Program-made: the position numbers and the translations under genes
Part shown: positions 40,944-52,069 of the stretch, piece by piece
Position numbering within the stretch: position 1 is the first letter of the stretch
How the letters are laid out: each line of letters opens with the position of its first letter
Assembly: GCA_933822405.4 (NCBI GenBank)
Contig: CAKOGP040001759.1
Span: 108,449-172,448 of the forward strand
Reading direction: 5' to 3'
From: Cylindrotheca closterium
Taxonomy: Eukaryota; Bacillariophyta; Bacillariophyceae; Bacillariales; Bacillariaceae
Length of the DNA stretch: 64,000 bases
Notes under the pieces: generated by a model
The model's input: only the letters and a program-made list of their open reading frames with translations
Databases searched by the model: none
Told to the model about the DNA's origin: nothing

Positions 40944-41598
40944 ATGCCACATTCAGGAAAAACAACAGAATCCCTCCATCAATCCCTCAATCCCATCACA
41001 TAGACAGACAGCAATATATGTCCCCGTAACAATGTTGTAAGAACCGAGGCCAAGGTAACTGGGGTGTTGAAAACGAACCCGAGCTCCATGGAACAAGATT
41101 GCAAGCAGTCCAAGTTGCATTCCAATTCATTCATTCAGCAAGACTGAGTCCCTCAAAAGTCTTTCCATCAAACAATAGAAGTGCATCATCATGGACAAAA
41201 AGCGCGCTGGAAAAGAACTACCTACGGTACCGTACATCACGTATTCGTGCAACAGGAGAGCATTTTCGACTAACTGACTAAGAATTGTAATAGCAGATAC
41301 GCCCCACACATTTAAAAGAATAAAGTCTTGTCTAGTTTTGTTTAGTTTCTTTTTTTAGTTCTATTGGTGGACGATTGAGTGGCAACCATTGTTGCCTTGA
41401 CCTATTTCGGTACCATGAGAAAAGTAGTTGGGCTCACGACTGCCCGACACTATTATGGACTTGCTGAATCAATCAATCAATGAATCATTCGAGCTGTCCC
41501 TCAATAATACCGCAAGTAGTAGGTAGGTTTTATATATGCAAAGAGAATGATTCCAAATCATTCTGTTCTCTTGCGCGGTATAATACCTGCTTGCCTGC
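40944..41598. other. convergent intergenic region
   Basis: It separates the 3' ends of acidic genes 2 and 3. Nothing coding is recognised; both 3' UTRs are expected here. Confidence 0.5.
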
Positions 41599-43446
41599 CT
41601 AGCACGCAAAGGTTGGCGGTTGATTGGGCGGATAATTCACAACCACATCCGGTAACCGTTCGAACAATTGGCTCTCTCCCTCTTCCAAAATGGTGGACAA
41701 GTTTGCATTATTGTTGTCCATAGCAGTAGTAGTGGTAGTGGTGATAATAGTGGTTGGGCGCTCGAGTTCCAAATACTGTTGTTTTGGTTGTGGATCTCGT
41801 AGTTGAGCAACGTCTTCTTTTTTTGGTACTACTACCAAGTCCTCATTGTCGTACAATCCAGTAAAGACACTGCTTCCGTGATCACTTTCGTCATACGAAA
41901 CACTGGAGGGGACTTGTTGCTGCCTGGACGAGGGTGCTTCTTCTTCCTTTTTTTCGTCTTCTCCGTTCATGCGACTACGAAAGTGACGACGCCGATCGTG
42001 TTGTTGCTTCCGATGTTGACGTTTTCGATATTCCTCATCCGTCACAAAGGGTTGTGGATGTTGTTGACAATTCGCCGACTTTGGTGGTTGATTTTGTGAT
42101 TGTGGCGTTTGGGCCTGCTTGACGCATCCAAATGCCTTGAAATAATCCATCACATAAGATGGAACGGCATTGCAAAACATGTTGAGCCAAATCTCTTCTT
42201 GTAACATGTAGTCATCGTTTAAAGGCTTTGTTCGAGCCTTGCGGTTTTCCTTCACCACATCATGGCCATCCTGTTCATTCTTGTTGGTACGATGCGAACT
42301 GGTGGTGTTGTAGTGCAAGGTCTTTTGAATGTCGTTTTGGCGATGACGGGCCGAATAGTCACGAGGACGACGTCTTGTTCGAGAAGGTGGTCGGCGACGA
42401 GACTGTTCCAGTTCTTGATCATCATCTTCTTCGGAAGAATCCGTTGCTTGTTCTCGTGACAATTCCAATTCTTTGCGCCGATTCAGTTTTCGCCGACGGT
42501 CTTCTCGCTTGTGTTCTTTCTTCTTTTGCTGTTGTTGCATAAAGAGGTTGACAATCCCATCAGTCACCGACTCTTGGGCTTCAAAGGAATCTTCAAGAGT
42601 TACGGGAAAGGGAGAGTACTCCTCCTCCTCCTCTTCGGAGGTGGAGGAAAAGTTGGAAGAGGACGAAGCATCGTCCGTATAGGAAGAGGCTTCGCTATCG
42701 GAAGGTGCCGACGTGTCAGGAGTAACATTGCCCTTCTTCATCACTTCCATTTCCAATAGATTTGGTTTGGGAATAGGAGAAGATGATATTTCCATGGCAG
42801 CCATGTCCACATCCACTTGATCATGTTGATTCGAGGGTGTGGTGGGCGGAATGGCGGATGGTGACGGCGAGCATTCCTCCACGCTAGCATCGCCTTGGTC
42901 CTTGCTAGTAGAAGCAACACTGGAATCCATAATGTCGACACCAGCAAGAGAACCACCAGTCTGTTGGCTGTTAAGGTCATCATCATTTTCCGTTTCTTGT
43001 TCCTCCTCGATTGGAAAGGCGTATGAGACATCCGTAGTGGCAGCAGCAACAACCTCAGGGTTACTAGTCACATTGTTGGTAGTAGGAGTCGTCGCCGCCG
43101 TCATTGGGGAACGCTGAAGATCTGATGCTTCTTCGTCACTAGGAAGACCTTCATTGTTATTGTTGACATGAAGTTGAACTGTCTCTTCTTGTTCTTCTGG
43201 CGACGATGACGATTCTGATGAAGATGACGAAGGAAAGGCTTCCGCAACATCACTGCATGTCACTTCCTGGGATGATTCAGTAGCAGCAATCTTGACGCTA
43301 ACATTGTTGGTGACTGGAGTGGCAGCAGAGGTCATGCCTTCTGAATCTTCATCGTCAGCGCTTTTTGTTCTGGCAGTGCCATCATTGGATAGTGATGCCA
43401 CCATCTTTAGTTTTTCTTCCGTGCTCGGACTACAACTAGACATCAT
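41599..43446 (-). CDS. Ser/Glu-rich, disordered protein of unknown function (3)
   Basis: The 615-residue protein starts at the first of two ATGs, next to a CAT/ATG microsatellite. The first half is Ser, Glu, Asp and Thr-rich; the second half turns basic and Gln/Arg-rich (KKEHKREDRRRKLNRRKEL, RRRPPSRTRRRPRD). An ordered island at about 405-440 reads EEIWLNMFCNAVPSYVMDYF, with the only cluster of aromatic and Cys residues. The charge split suggests an RNA- or chromatin-associated protein, but this is inference. Confidence 0.68.
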   Translation of the reverse strand: MMSSCSPSTEEKLKMVASLSNDGTARTKSADDEDSEGMTSAATPVTNNVSVKIAATESSQEVTCSDVAEAFPSSSSSESSSSPEEQEETVQLHVNNNNEGLPSDEEASDLQRSPMTAATTPTTNNVTSNPEVVAAATTDVSYAFPIEEEQETENDDDLNSQQTGGSLAGVDIMDSSVASTSKDQGDASVEECSPSPSAIPPTTPSNQHDQVDVDMAAMEISSSPIPKPNLLEMEVMKKGNVTPDTSAPSDSEASSYTDDASSSSNFSSTSEEEEEEYSPFPVTLEDSFEAQESVTDGIVNLFMQQQQKKKEHKREDRRRKLNRRKELELSREQATDSSEEDDDQELEQSRRRPPSRTRRRPRDYSARHRQNDIQKTLHYNTTSSHRTNKNEQDGHDVVKENRKARTKPLNDDYMLQEEIWLNMFCNAVPSYVMDYFKAFGCVKQAQTPQSQNQPPKSANCQQHPQPFVTDEEYRKRQHRKQQHDRRRHFRSRMNGEDEKKEEEAPSSRQQQVPSSVSYDESDHGSSVFTGLYDNEDLVVVPKKEDVAQLRDPQPKQQYLELERPTTIITTTTTTAMDNNNANLSTILEEGESQLFERLPDVVVNYPPNQPPTFAC

Positions 43447-44213
43447 GATGATGATGATGATGTTGCCTTGATGCCTTGATCAATGACGTTGATGAAGATG
43501 TCAGGGCGGTGTTGTGATAAGGTTCCGATATGGAAAGATTTAATATACTCGCTCAATACTGTACCGGTACTGTACCAGAGAGGTTAAAACTGTTGGCGGT
43601 TCTTTTGGAGGGAGATCACATTCGAATTGAATGATGATAGAGCTTATTGTACTATACCTACGGTATCTATACTGAACGTTCCAAAATCAAATCAAGCTTC
43701 CGTATCTTTTGCCGCCCAATTCAAATTTGAGTTGTGGGATCGGCAGGCCGGCGTCATTTTCAAAATTGAAGATATTGTCGAAGGAGTCATATAGTAATTT
43801 TTGTCACGTAAAATTTGGGAACGAGAATTTTCAGATTTTTGACGGTCCATCAAAAAGTCCCGTGTCCGAAGCAGGATTGCTCGAAAAACGGAGTTGAGTC
43901 GCACGGAGATAACATTTATCTGATTATCTTATATCCATCGATCTTGCCAAGAACAAAAAGGTCCCAGCACGGCACACACACCAGCAAACCTTCAGCCGCG
44001 TCAATACAAATTTGGCAACCCTACAGTACTGTTTCATATACCAATTGCATTGCATTCTAGTAAATAGCAATACAGCAAGAGATCCATTGATTCTAATTCA
44101 TTGATTCATTCATTCCATCAAACAAGAAGATACGATTATCATATTTTTTCTAATACACGCGTTGTTTCCCACAAAAACCTGAAACCTTACATCGATTTTC
44201 ACCAACAAGCACG
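43447..44213. other. divergent intergenic region with a CAT/GAT microsatellite
   Basis: It begins with a GAT run (about 43443-43463), then 750 bp with no gene or repeat family I can recognise. Promoters of the genes on both sides are expected here. Confidence 0.5.
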
Positions 44214-44954
44214 ATGGCCCCCGGAGTAGAAGAAGAAAGACAAGAAATTGATCAATCATACGCAGATCATAGCATTGTATATGAAAATAACGATCTTACT
44301 AGTAGCAAGAAGAAAAAGAAGAAGAAGACTCCTCGATCAGCTTCATCCAAGAAGAAGACGAAGAGTATAGCTACGTCATCATCCAGCATGTCCCTGCACG
44401 ATTGGAATGTGGTAGAGAAACCAACCAACGACTCGAGCAGCGAGTTTTCAGATGACGAGTACCAAACGGATCTGTTGGAAGAAGCACAAGAACAAATCAA
44501 ACGCATTGACCACATTATTGCCAGCAGCGTTTGCAAAAAGAGCATCTGCAGCAGCAGGGATAGCCTTGATTCCTGCAGCGACTTTGACAATGATGATGAT
44601 GATAATGATGTCGTGGAAGTAGCTGAAGTATCGGTGGTGATTGAGAATCCTCCGAGCAGTGGTGACACTAGCGACTTTGAAGACGACGATGATGATGATG
44701 ATTTGGAAGAATTAGAAGCTTCGTGCATTGAGGATGGCGTTGTAGTAGAGGAGGAGGATGGTGTTGTCGTCGTTCACGAAGACGACCTTCCAAACCTGCT
44801 CGACAAATTCGCAATCGGAGACAAGCCAAACAACAATGCGGAGATTGCTATTGGCAAAGAACCTCCATATCTAGGACTAACAATGCGGCAAAGAACGCAT
44901 CTCAAGAGAAATAATAGCTTGATTCCATCCGGCATCGAAGGCCGAACAAAATAG
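44214..44954 (+). CDS. acidic, disordered protein of unknown function (4)
   Basis: From the ATG at 44214 it has 246 residues: a Lys-rich start (SKKKKKKKTPRSASSKKKTK), then Asp/Glu/Val-rich sequence with DDDDDDDLEELE and a short basic end (MRQRTHLKRNNSLIPSG). The basic N-terminus could be a nuclear localisation signal. One helix, DLLEEAQEQIKRIDHIIASS, looks ordered. Fourth of the acidic run; function unknown. Confidence 0.66.
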   Translation: MAPGVEEERQEIDQSYADHSIVYENNDLTSSKKKKKKKTPRSASSKKKTKSIATSSSSMSLHDWNVVEKPTNDSSSEFSDDEYQTDLLEEAQEQIKRIDHIIASSVCKKSICSSRDSLDSCSDFDNDDDDNDVVEVAEVSVVIENPPSSGDTSDFEDDDDDDDLEELEASCIEDGVVVEEEDGVVVVHEDDLPNLLDKFAIGDKPNNNAEIAIGKEPPYLGLTMRQRTHLKRNNSLIPSGIEGRTK

Positions 44955-45299
44955 AGAAATGCTGATGCATTGGCATCACAGCACCGTCGACATTTCCATT
45001 GGAACGACTTGAGGCAAGAACACTATACATCACAAGGTATTCACTCATTTAGATTATAATTTTATAAAACCATTTGTCATATTGAAGACTACATGGATCA
45101 CTGGAGCTTGTGGAATACGAGAGTCAGTTACGGACAACGAACTAGATGCCATGAAAGATGGGTCATAGTTTCGTATTGCCAAAAGCTCTTATAGAATCCG
45201 ACCAATCATTAATATATTATGTTTCGACGATCAGAGGAATCCATCCGTTCGCAGCAGTTCGGATCCCGCAGTGAGTCAGCAAGTCCAACGAATATACAA

Positions 45300-46470
45300 T
45301 AATAGCGCACTTCTGCTTCGGCAAGGAAAACCATTCTGTGGGAAATGCCGCCGCCGGCTAGCTCCGACTCTCCAAGAGACGCTGCAGCAAAGATCTGTGG
45401 AGACCTCCATTTGCCCCTTCGTGTCAGTATGTGATCGTCCCCAACGGGTTCTTCGAAGAATTTTGAGGGCTTCTGCACTCGCAGCAATGCCTTCTTCTAT
45501 CAGGCCTTGTTCAACTTTGACAGCCGAAATATTCCCATGTAGTGTTGCGGCCATTTTGGACTTATACTACACTTCTGCCACTTTAGCCAATTTGCGAGAA
45601 GCGATACGATAGCGATTATTTCCGTGTAAACATCCATCGCCTCATGGAAGAGTTGTATCGCTCGCCATATCCGAATCGCCTTGCGCACTCATTGCCAATC
45701 CTTGTTCGTTCAGTGCTTTCGCAGTTTTCTCGCGTTTGAAACCTTTCAGGGTAGTCATCATCAGATTCTTGGTGAGTGGATGTATATAATCATTGCCAAG
45801 CATCGATTTGCGAATGTTGATGGCTTTCCCGCAAGCCTCGATGGCCAATTCTGGCATGCCTTGCAGGGAATAGGCTGCTGCAAGTTCTTCATAGGTATCT
45901 GCTGTATCGGTGTCCAAATCACCTTGCGCTTCCTTCTGTATCGTTAGCAAGTTAGCGAACACCTCCGCGTACTCCCTTGGAGATTCCCTAGGCATTTTGC
46001 TTTTGTTTCGAGCGAATTTATCAACACATGTTGTATTCGAGAGCACTTTCGATGCCTCTATCAATCATCTGAAGCGCATCTTCATGCCTATCTTGGTCTG
46101 TCAACAACCCTGCAATTGCTTGATACGATATTACAACGTGTGTGCCCAGTAGTCTCTCAAGTACGAGCCTCTGTATGTGAATTGCTTCTGAAAACTTGCA
46201 TTGCACTCTCAAAGATTGCGCTATTTGTTGGTATAGTTCCGTCACTTCAGGATGGGTGCTCGGAAGAATCTCGAGGTTGATACATCCAGAGCTTTTCGGA
46301 ACATTTCTCCGGCTTTTTCGTTGTTACCTTGACTCAGACAGAGATCGATTTTGAGGATGGTGACCACGTTTGGATCATCTATCTTCCCCCGGTCTGCTGC
46401 GTTCGTTTGTTGTTCCAAATGTCTCCGTTGCTTTTTTCTTCGCTGCATTCCTTCAAAAGGCACTGCTCCA
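45300..46470 (-). pseudogene. broken TPR (kinesin light chain-like) gene
   Basis: Read on the minus strand, at least five separate frames in the right order match the intact protein at 50603-52069. The pieces are SQGNNEKAGEMFRKALDV (near 46320), then QSLRVQCKFSEAIHIQRLVLE, TYEELAAAYSLQGMPELA with ACGKAINIRKS, QLFHEAMDVYTEI, and GIAASAEALKILRR (near 45480). Frameshifts and stops separate them, so no full protein can be made. It is inverted relative to the intact copy. Confidence 0.85.
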
Positions 46471-46752
46471 AGGGATCGAGCGCCGGTTCTTGTGCGTCGG
46501 CCTTCATTGCTTTCGATTCTATATTTTCGAGATGTTCAGATTGCACATGTGATGATGAGATGCGTGCGGTGCGCAATTTCACACCTTTTTGCGGTGTACT
46601 CGTAGTTGGCTTATCGGTGGTGTATATATTATACATCGTCCTGGCGTTATTCCGCTTATGATGACCATCTTTTATTACAGTATTGTACCTAATAGAAAAC
46701 GAGTTGTCTCATTCATTTCATTTACAGTAATATAGGATTAGGACTACTACCT

Positions 46753-48343
46753 TTAGTTTCTGTACACGGAAAAGACGGCCAAAAAGTTATGCGTTGTGAA
46801 TCGTCCAGCATTGGAATCGGCCTTGACCTTGATACTCATGGGTCCGACAAGTCTTTCTTCCGTAAACTTCTTGCATGTGGGCAAATCCGAAAGAGACTCT
46901 CCTCCGGTATGTTTGACCTCAACATTTGGAAGAATTTCCTTCTTGGTCTTGCCATCCACAACGCAAAAGTTGGCTCCAAGCTTGGATCGAGTGTAAATGG
47001 TAATATCCACTTGTTCCCCCGCAGCAATTTCAAAACTTGAAGCTCCCGAGCCACTGTAAAGAGAAAATGATAAGATGATGATGATGAGAATCAAATACAA
47101 AAAAGCAACAAGCTTTGCATCGTCACATTTGTCTCTTTCCATTCCAATTCAATATCCATTCCAACTTCAATATGAATAACAATTATTTTTTGTGTACTCA
47201 CCGCACGTAAATGACTTCGGTATGGACCTTTTTCAAGTCACCAATATAGTTCGCCTTTTCAATTTCCGTTTTGGAGTCGGTAGCCTTGCCACCATAATCG
47301 GAAGGAAGTTGTTCGACATCAATGATTTGGCGCAACTTTTCTTCCCACTTGTCACGACTGGACACGACTTCGACCTTGGATGCGGTACGAGGGTCTATCC
47401 AACCCTTGATCATCTTCCAGGTAGCACTAAAGAATCTTGGTCCATTGACAATGTACATCTTGTTCATGGTCTCCGGGAAACAGAGAGAATCAATCGCCGA
47501 TTGATCCTTGACAATGGCCAAGGTTCGTTGGGACAATTGCGACATGGTCAGGCCTTCGAGATCCAAAATGCAAATGCATTCAAATCGCTTGAATTCGGGA
47601 TTCTTTTCCTTGTACGAACGGAGTCGGTTGCCAAAGTCGTGCATTTGTGCAAACCAATGGAACTTGACGACATTTTCTATGGTGGTGACGCACTCGACCG
47701 CGTCCGTGTTGAGGACACCTGGTTTGGAGATGAATACGGGAGCCCCGTTCATGCCGTATCCAGTGTAGCATTGTGGATATTGAGAAATGTAATGACTGAC
47801 TTCGCACCCAATGGCTTTGGATGGATCGGGCCAAAAGTCGGCACGCTTGGCTTCGGCACGGCATTCGGTAGCTCCTTCCACCATCGCGATGGTATCCGCC
47901 AAATTGTACTTGCGAGCACGAAGCCATCTGCAGTAAGCGTAAACTTCACCTTCGACAGTACCGAACGAGTAGATTGTATCCTTGAAGTCCTTGTCACGTT
48001 TTTCGACTTCCGCCTTGAATTTCATCTGTAATGAAAAATAATCAAAGTCGTTGAAAACAAAGTGAGACGACTCTTGAATCTAATATAGTAGATAAAACAG
48101 CATGGCATACCATCCATAGATTCATAAATGCTACAACTGAAACTGGAACTGAAACGGAAACGGAAAACTTACATAAGTGTCGGCTTCTTCCTCACTCAAA
48201 TGACCAGGTTGTCCCCACAGCATTAGCTGATCCAAATCCTTTGTCTTCTTGCTCTTTCCAGCAGCAGCTTCCGCATCTTCGGCAACCTTTGCCATGAGCT
48301 GTTCCTTGTCCCAGACTTCGATAATTTCACCAGAAGAATCCAT
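46753..48343 (-). CDS. Sec14/CRAL-TRIO protein with C-terminal GOLD-like domain
   Basis: Exons on the minus strand are 48343-48173, 48025-47202 and 47053-46753, with introns of 147 and 148 bp (GTAAGT and GTGAGT donors). The product has 431 residues. The first frame is open upstream without an ATG, so MDSSGEII is the start. An acidic N-terminus leads to a CRAL-TRIO N region (about 83-105, YCRWLRARKYNLADTIAMV), the lipid-binding core (about 125-300, with GAPVFISKPG, ICILDLEGL, YIVNGPRFFSATWKMIKGW) and a beta-rich end (about 335-431, ASSFEIAAGEQVDITIY) like the GOLD domain of SEC14-GOLD proteins. Predicted role: phosphoinositide or lipid transfer linked to Golgi and vesicle traffic. No signal peptide. 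Confidence 0.9.
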
Positions 48344-49538
48344 TTTGAATATTGTTGTTTCTTGTTTGGTAGTAGTGGCTGTACTGTTGTTGTTTGTGTT
48401 TGTGTTTGTGTAGATAGCAGTAGCAGCTGAAGTATCGGTGCTAACTGAAGTGCTTGTATTAATACGGTCTGTGGTTGCTTTCAAATGATGGGTCGAATAG
48501 CTTCGTCGTAGTTGTTGTTCACTATTATCAACTTTTTTGAAATGAATCAAGAAATGACAAACGGTGCTATAAACAATAGTAGACGGAGAAGAGAAATAGA
48601 CAAGGAGGAAAGTCTATTGTACTTGATTTGCAACAGATGCGATATACCGTAGCTATGGTAGGGTGAATGAATCAATGAAGGAATGAATCAATGAAGGAAT
48701 GAATGAATGAATGTAATCTATCCAATACACGTCGTCTTTTCCCCAAAGCCATCGATCGGATGACCCAATTTTCCAAAACTCGTTTCCGTGTGAGGTGCCA
48801 CGATGATGCTGAATATGAAAAAAGGCTTGTTGAACCAGCGTGTTTAGTCGCATAACGCTGTTGAGATCAAATACGAGAGACAAAAATACGCACTAAACCA
48901 TAGCAATTGTGGAGAATCCCGTTTTCCTGCCCGTGCAGGCTAGCTGCGCTAGTAGTTTTGCTCCGGCTGGCGGAATGAATGCAACCGTTGGAATAAAATA
49001 AAAGCGCTGCCTTGCTTTCGCCCGTACTTCGCTCGTCCATCTTCGTCCGTCAAGTCGAAGTATTCCATTCGATCGTTTGTGGATGACTCGCGATCCTTGA
49101 GCTTCAAGGAAGGATGTGGATCGAATCGAACGACCATGAGCCTCAAAATTCCGTTGGTTTCGAAGGTGTGTGTGTTGTTTGTGGCTTTCTGTTTTGTTGT
49201 GATGTGGATGCTAGTAGCAACGGCGTTGGGATCGGAGTGATTCAACAATATGAATGGGCATTGTGCTGAAAGTCCAAGAAGAAGTTGAATGTCGATCCTG
49301 ATCTTTCCCGTAGAGCTCTACCAGTACTTACGGAAAGTGACACCCGATGATGTTCTGGCATTCATTTGATTCCAGCCTTGGCATACAACCCGCCTTTCAT
49401 TCCATTTTATTCCATTCCATTCCATTCCATTCGAATATAATCTTTGGTGCTTTTGCAATTGTTTCGGATAACCAATCTCTCACTCTTCTACATTGGTTCT
49501 TTCATTCAATCTTTCACAGATTATCATAAATATCCAAA
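48344..49538. other. intergenic, with GAAT and ATTCC microsatellites
   Basis: A GAATGAAT/GAATCAAT run lies at 48665-48714 and an ATTCC run at about 49397-49432. A minus-strand open frame at 48949-49248 begins with TTG and has no family feature. Promoters of the flanking divergent genes are expected here. Confidence 0.5.
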
Positions 49539-49940
49539 ATGGCCAAGCTTAGTTTCGTTGTTCTTTCCACGGTTGTCGCTGCCTGCGCTGCCTTCACCAC
49601 CCCAGTTGCCCAGACTCGCTCTACTGTCATGCCCACCAAGGAAGCTTCTTTCGCCTTGAACATGGCCGAAGACACCTACTGGGAGGGTGAATACCCACCC
49701 TCCAAGGTATTGGGACCCCTCATGTCCAAGATGCCTTCTGGTATGCTTGGTATTATCTCCCTTGTCTTGCTTGGAATCACCATTTCTTCCTGCGCATCCT
49801 CTGGTGCTCTTATGCAAGAGCCAGGTGCCATGGCCAACGGATCCTGGGTCAAGCCAGAATACGTTCTTGGTTCCTTCATGGGTCCTTTGGCCTGGGGAAC
49901 ACATGTTGCTGCCTGGATCCAACGCAAGAATGGAATGTAA
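49539..49940 (+). CDS. small plastid (thylakoid-type) membrane protein
   Basis: The 133-residue precursor starts MAKLSFVVLSTVVAACA, a signal peptide ending in ACAAFTTPVAQ, with Phe just after the predicted cut as in diatom plastid presequences. The mature part begins around MAEDTYWEGEYPPSK, contains one hydrophobic helix (about 70-87, GMLGIISLVLLGITIS) and ends with LAWGTHVAAWIQRKNGM. Small single-helix proteins of this build include nuclear-encoded photosystem subunits of diatoms, so a photosystem or antenna accessory role is plausible but inferred. The A/C-rich leader and C-ending codons (for example GCC, ACC) suggest high expression. Confidence 0.82.
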   Translation: MAKLSFVVLSTVVAACAAFTTPVAQTRSTVMPTKEASFALNMAEDTYWEGEYPPSKVLGPLMSKMPSGMLGIISLVLLGITISSCASSGALMQEPGAMANGSWVKPEYVLGSFMGPLAWGTHVAAWIQRKNGM

Positions 49941-50506
49941 AAAAAAAGTTTTGTTACAGAATGACAAAATGGTACATCCTCTACTACTACGTTTGCAACT
50001 TGTGCAACACACACAAAATGGATTCAAGGATGATTCTTCATCCTCCCTCCATGATGATATTGCGCTTGACACAGAAACACACAAAACACGAACACAATAA
50101 TACAACAATACTAAACTTGCTTTTTATCTCGGCTTTTATGTCTTCTATCTTAGCACAATGCAGGTAGCATTATAATAGCATTTGCCGGTAGATGAAGGAT
50201 CACCATGCCATATTTCATGCCTCCGGCGGCAGCTGCCCAGCACCATGATGGGTCGTGTCCTCCTGCTCAGAGCTACATCATAGTAATTGGACTGCTGTTC
50301 GTTCCAAAGTCGGCAAGAATATTATATATTATATATGTTGGGGGTCATATCTTTCAATATAAGCAGCCAGAGCGGGCGGGAAACAAAACCAAAGAGTTGG
50401 AGCGTATGCTGGAGATTCATTCAATGCTTTTTGTGACTACTACCGGTAGGGGGCGGCCCGAGGAAAGAGAGAGTGTCAAGAACTAAAACAGTACCATCTG
50501 AACACA

Positions 50507-50542
<36 letters not shown>

Positions 50543-50602
50543 CATTCGTTTTATATATTTGCATCATCGTCGCGGTATCATCGTCATTATCTATATATAT
50601 GA
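49941..50602. other. intergenic, with GATT microsatellite
   Basis: A (GATT)n run of about eight units lies at 50507-50541, shortly upstream of the TPR gene. No gene or RNA recognised. Confidence 0.5.
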
Positions 50603-52069
50603 ATGCAGAATCGAAAAACAATCGAGGGCAACGAGCAAGATTCGGCTACAAATCTCTTCGATCAGTGCCAAGCCTATTTGAAGCAAGGAAACGACGAAAA
50701 GGCAAAGGAGATATTGGAAAGAGTGTTGACGATTCAAACGAAAGACTTAGGAGGCGATAATCTAGATTTGGCCGAGACACTCAAAGCGATGGGAGATTTG
50801 CTGCTGAGGGAAGGACAATTAGATGGAGCATCGGATAAACTCAATAGAGCTCTTGAGATACAGCTGAAGGAATTGGGTGAAAACCATGTTTGTACATCAA
50901 ATACCTACGAAGGCATTGGCCACGTGTTTTTTGCACAACATAACGATCAAAAGGCCGAAGAAATGTTCCGACAAGCTCTGGATATCAGGCTCGCAACTCA
51001 GGGAGAAAAACATGGTGACACAGCATCAACCTATAAAAACATTGGCGATGTCTCTCTGAGTCAAGGAAACTTCGAAAAAGCCGAAGAAATGTTCCGAAAA
51101 GCTCTGGATATCAACCTCGAGATTCTTCCAAAAACCCATCCTGATGTGACGAATTTGTACCATGATATAGCAAAGTCGCTGAGATTTCAAAGGAAGTTTT
51201 CAGAAGCAACCAACATAGCAAGGCTCGTACTTGAGACAGTACTAGTCGTGCACGGAGAAGACCACCTTGACGTTGTAAAAGCATATCTTGGAATTTCAGG
51301 GCTTTTGGGAGACCAAAATAGGAATCACGATGGTCTTCAAATGCTGGATAAAAGTATCGAAATTTGTTCTCGACTGCAAGGGCAAGGACAAGGAGACTTT
51401 GATATACATGTCTTGATAAATGCGCTTGCAATGAAAGCAATTTGTCTTCAAAAACTAGGGAATATCCAAGGTAGCACAGAGGTGTTGACCAACATACTAA
51501 CGATAACGAAGGAAACGCAAGGTGAAATGCACAGCTCCACAGGTGATACCTATGAAGAACTTGCAGCAGCATATCGCCGACAAGAAATGCCAGAATTGGC
51601 CCTTGAGGCTTGTGGGAAAGCCATCAATATTCGCAAAGCAACGCTGGGCAATGACCATTTCCTCACAAAGAATCTTAGGGCATCTCTAAAATTGATAAGA
51701 CGCGAGAAACAGGCGAAAGAACTAAACGAACAGGGACTAGCAATGAAGGCGCAAGGCGATTCGGAAAAGGCGATGCAACTCTTCCATGAGGCTCTGGATA
51801 TTTACACGGAAATAGTCGCTACTAGTAGTACCGGTCATCACAAGTTGGTCAAACTGGCAGAAGTACATGGGTCCAAGATGGCAGCAATACACGAGAATAT
51901 TTCGGCTATCAAAGTTCAGCAAGGCTTGCTGGAAGATGGCATTGCTGCCAGTGCAGAAGCCCTCAAGATTCGTCGAAGGGTTCATGGAGACGACCATGCT
52001 GACACGAAGGCGCGTATGGAAGCGCATCGATCTTTGCTGAAACGTCTCTTGGAAAACCAAAGCCAATGA
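50603..52069 (+). CDS. TPR protein, kinesin light chain-like
   Basis: The 488-residue protein starts at ATG 50603. Repeats of about 42 residues carry the kinesin light chain-type TPR pattern: LERVLTIQTKDLGGDNLDLA, LNRALEIQLKELGENHV, FRQALDIRLATQGEKHGDTA and FRKALDINLEILPKTHPDV. About nine to ten units can be counted, the last ending SAEALKIRRRVHGDDHADT. TPR arrays of this type mediate protein binding; without a coiled coil or kinesin partner nearby, a motor role is not claimed. No signal peptide. A broken copy lies at 45300-46470 on the other strand. Confidence 0.88.
   Translation: MQNRKTIEGNEQDSATNLFDQCQAYLKQGNDEKAKEILERVLTIQTKDLGGDNLDLAETLKAMGDLLLREGQLDGASDKLNRALEIQLKELGENHVCTSNTYEGIGHVFFAQHNDQKAEEMFRQALDIRLATQGEKHGDTASTYKNIGDVSLSQGNFEKAEEMFRKALDINLEILPKTHPDVTNLYHDIAKSLRFQRKFSEATNIARLVLETVLVVHGEDHLDVVKAYLGISGLLGDQNRNHDGLQMLDKSIEICSRLQGQGQGDFDIHVLINALAMKAICLQKLGNIQGSTEVLTNILTITKETQGEMHSSTGDTYEELAAAYRRQEMPELALEACGKAINIRKATLGNDHFLTKNLRASLKLIRREKQAKELNEQGLAMKAQGDSEKAMQLFHEALDIYTEIVATSSTGHHKLVKLAEVHGSKMAAIHENISAIKVQQGLLEDGIAASAEALKIRRRVHGDDHADTKARMEAHRSLLKRLLENQSQ

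Noticed and set aside
45300..46470. Intron-rich gene instead of a pseudogene
   Set aside because: Breaks occur inside repeats, without GT-AG pairs at the shifts, while the intact paralogue has no introns.
48949..49248. 99-codon minus-strand frame
   Set aside because: It starts with TTG, has no domain, and lies in a microsatellite-bearing spacer.
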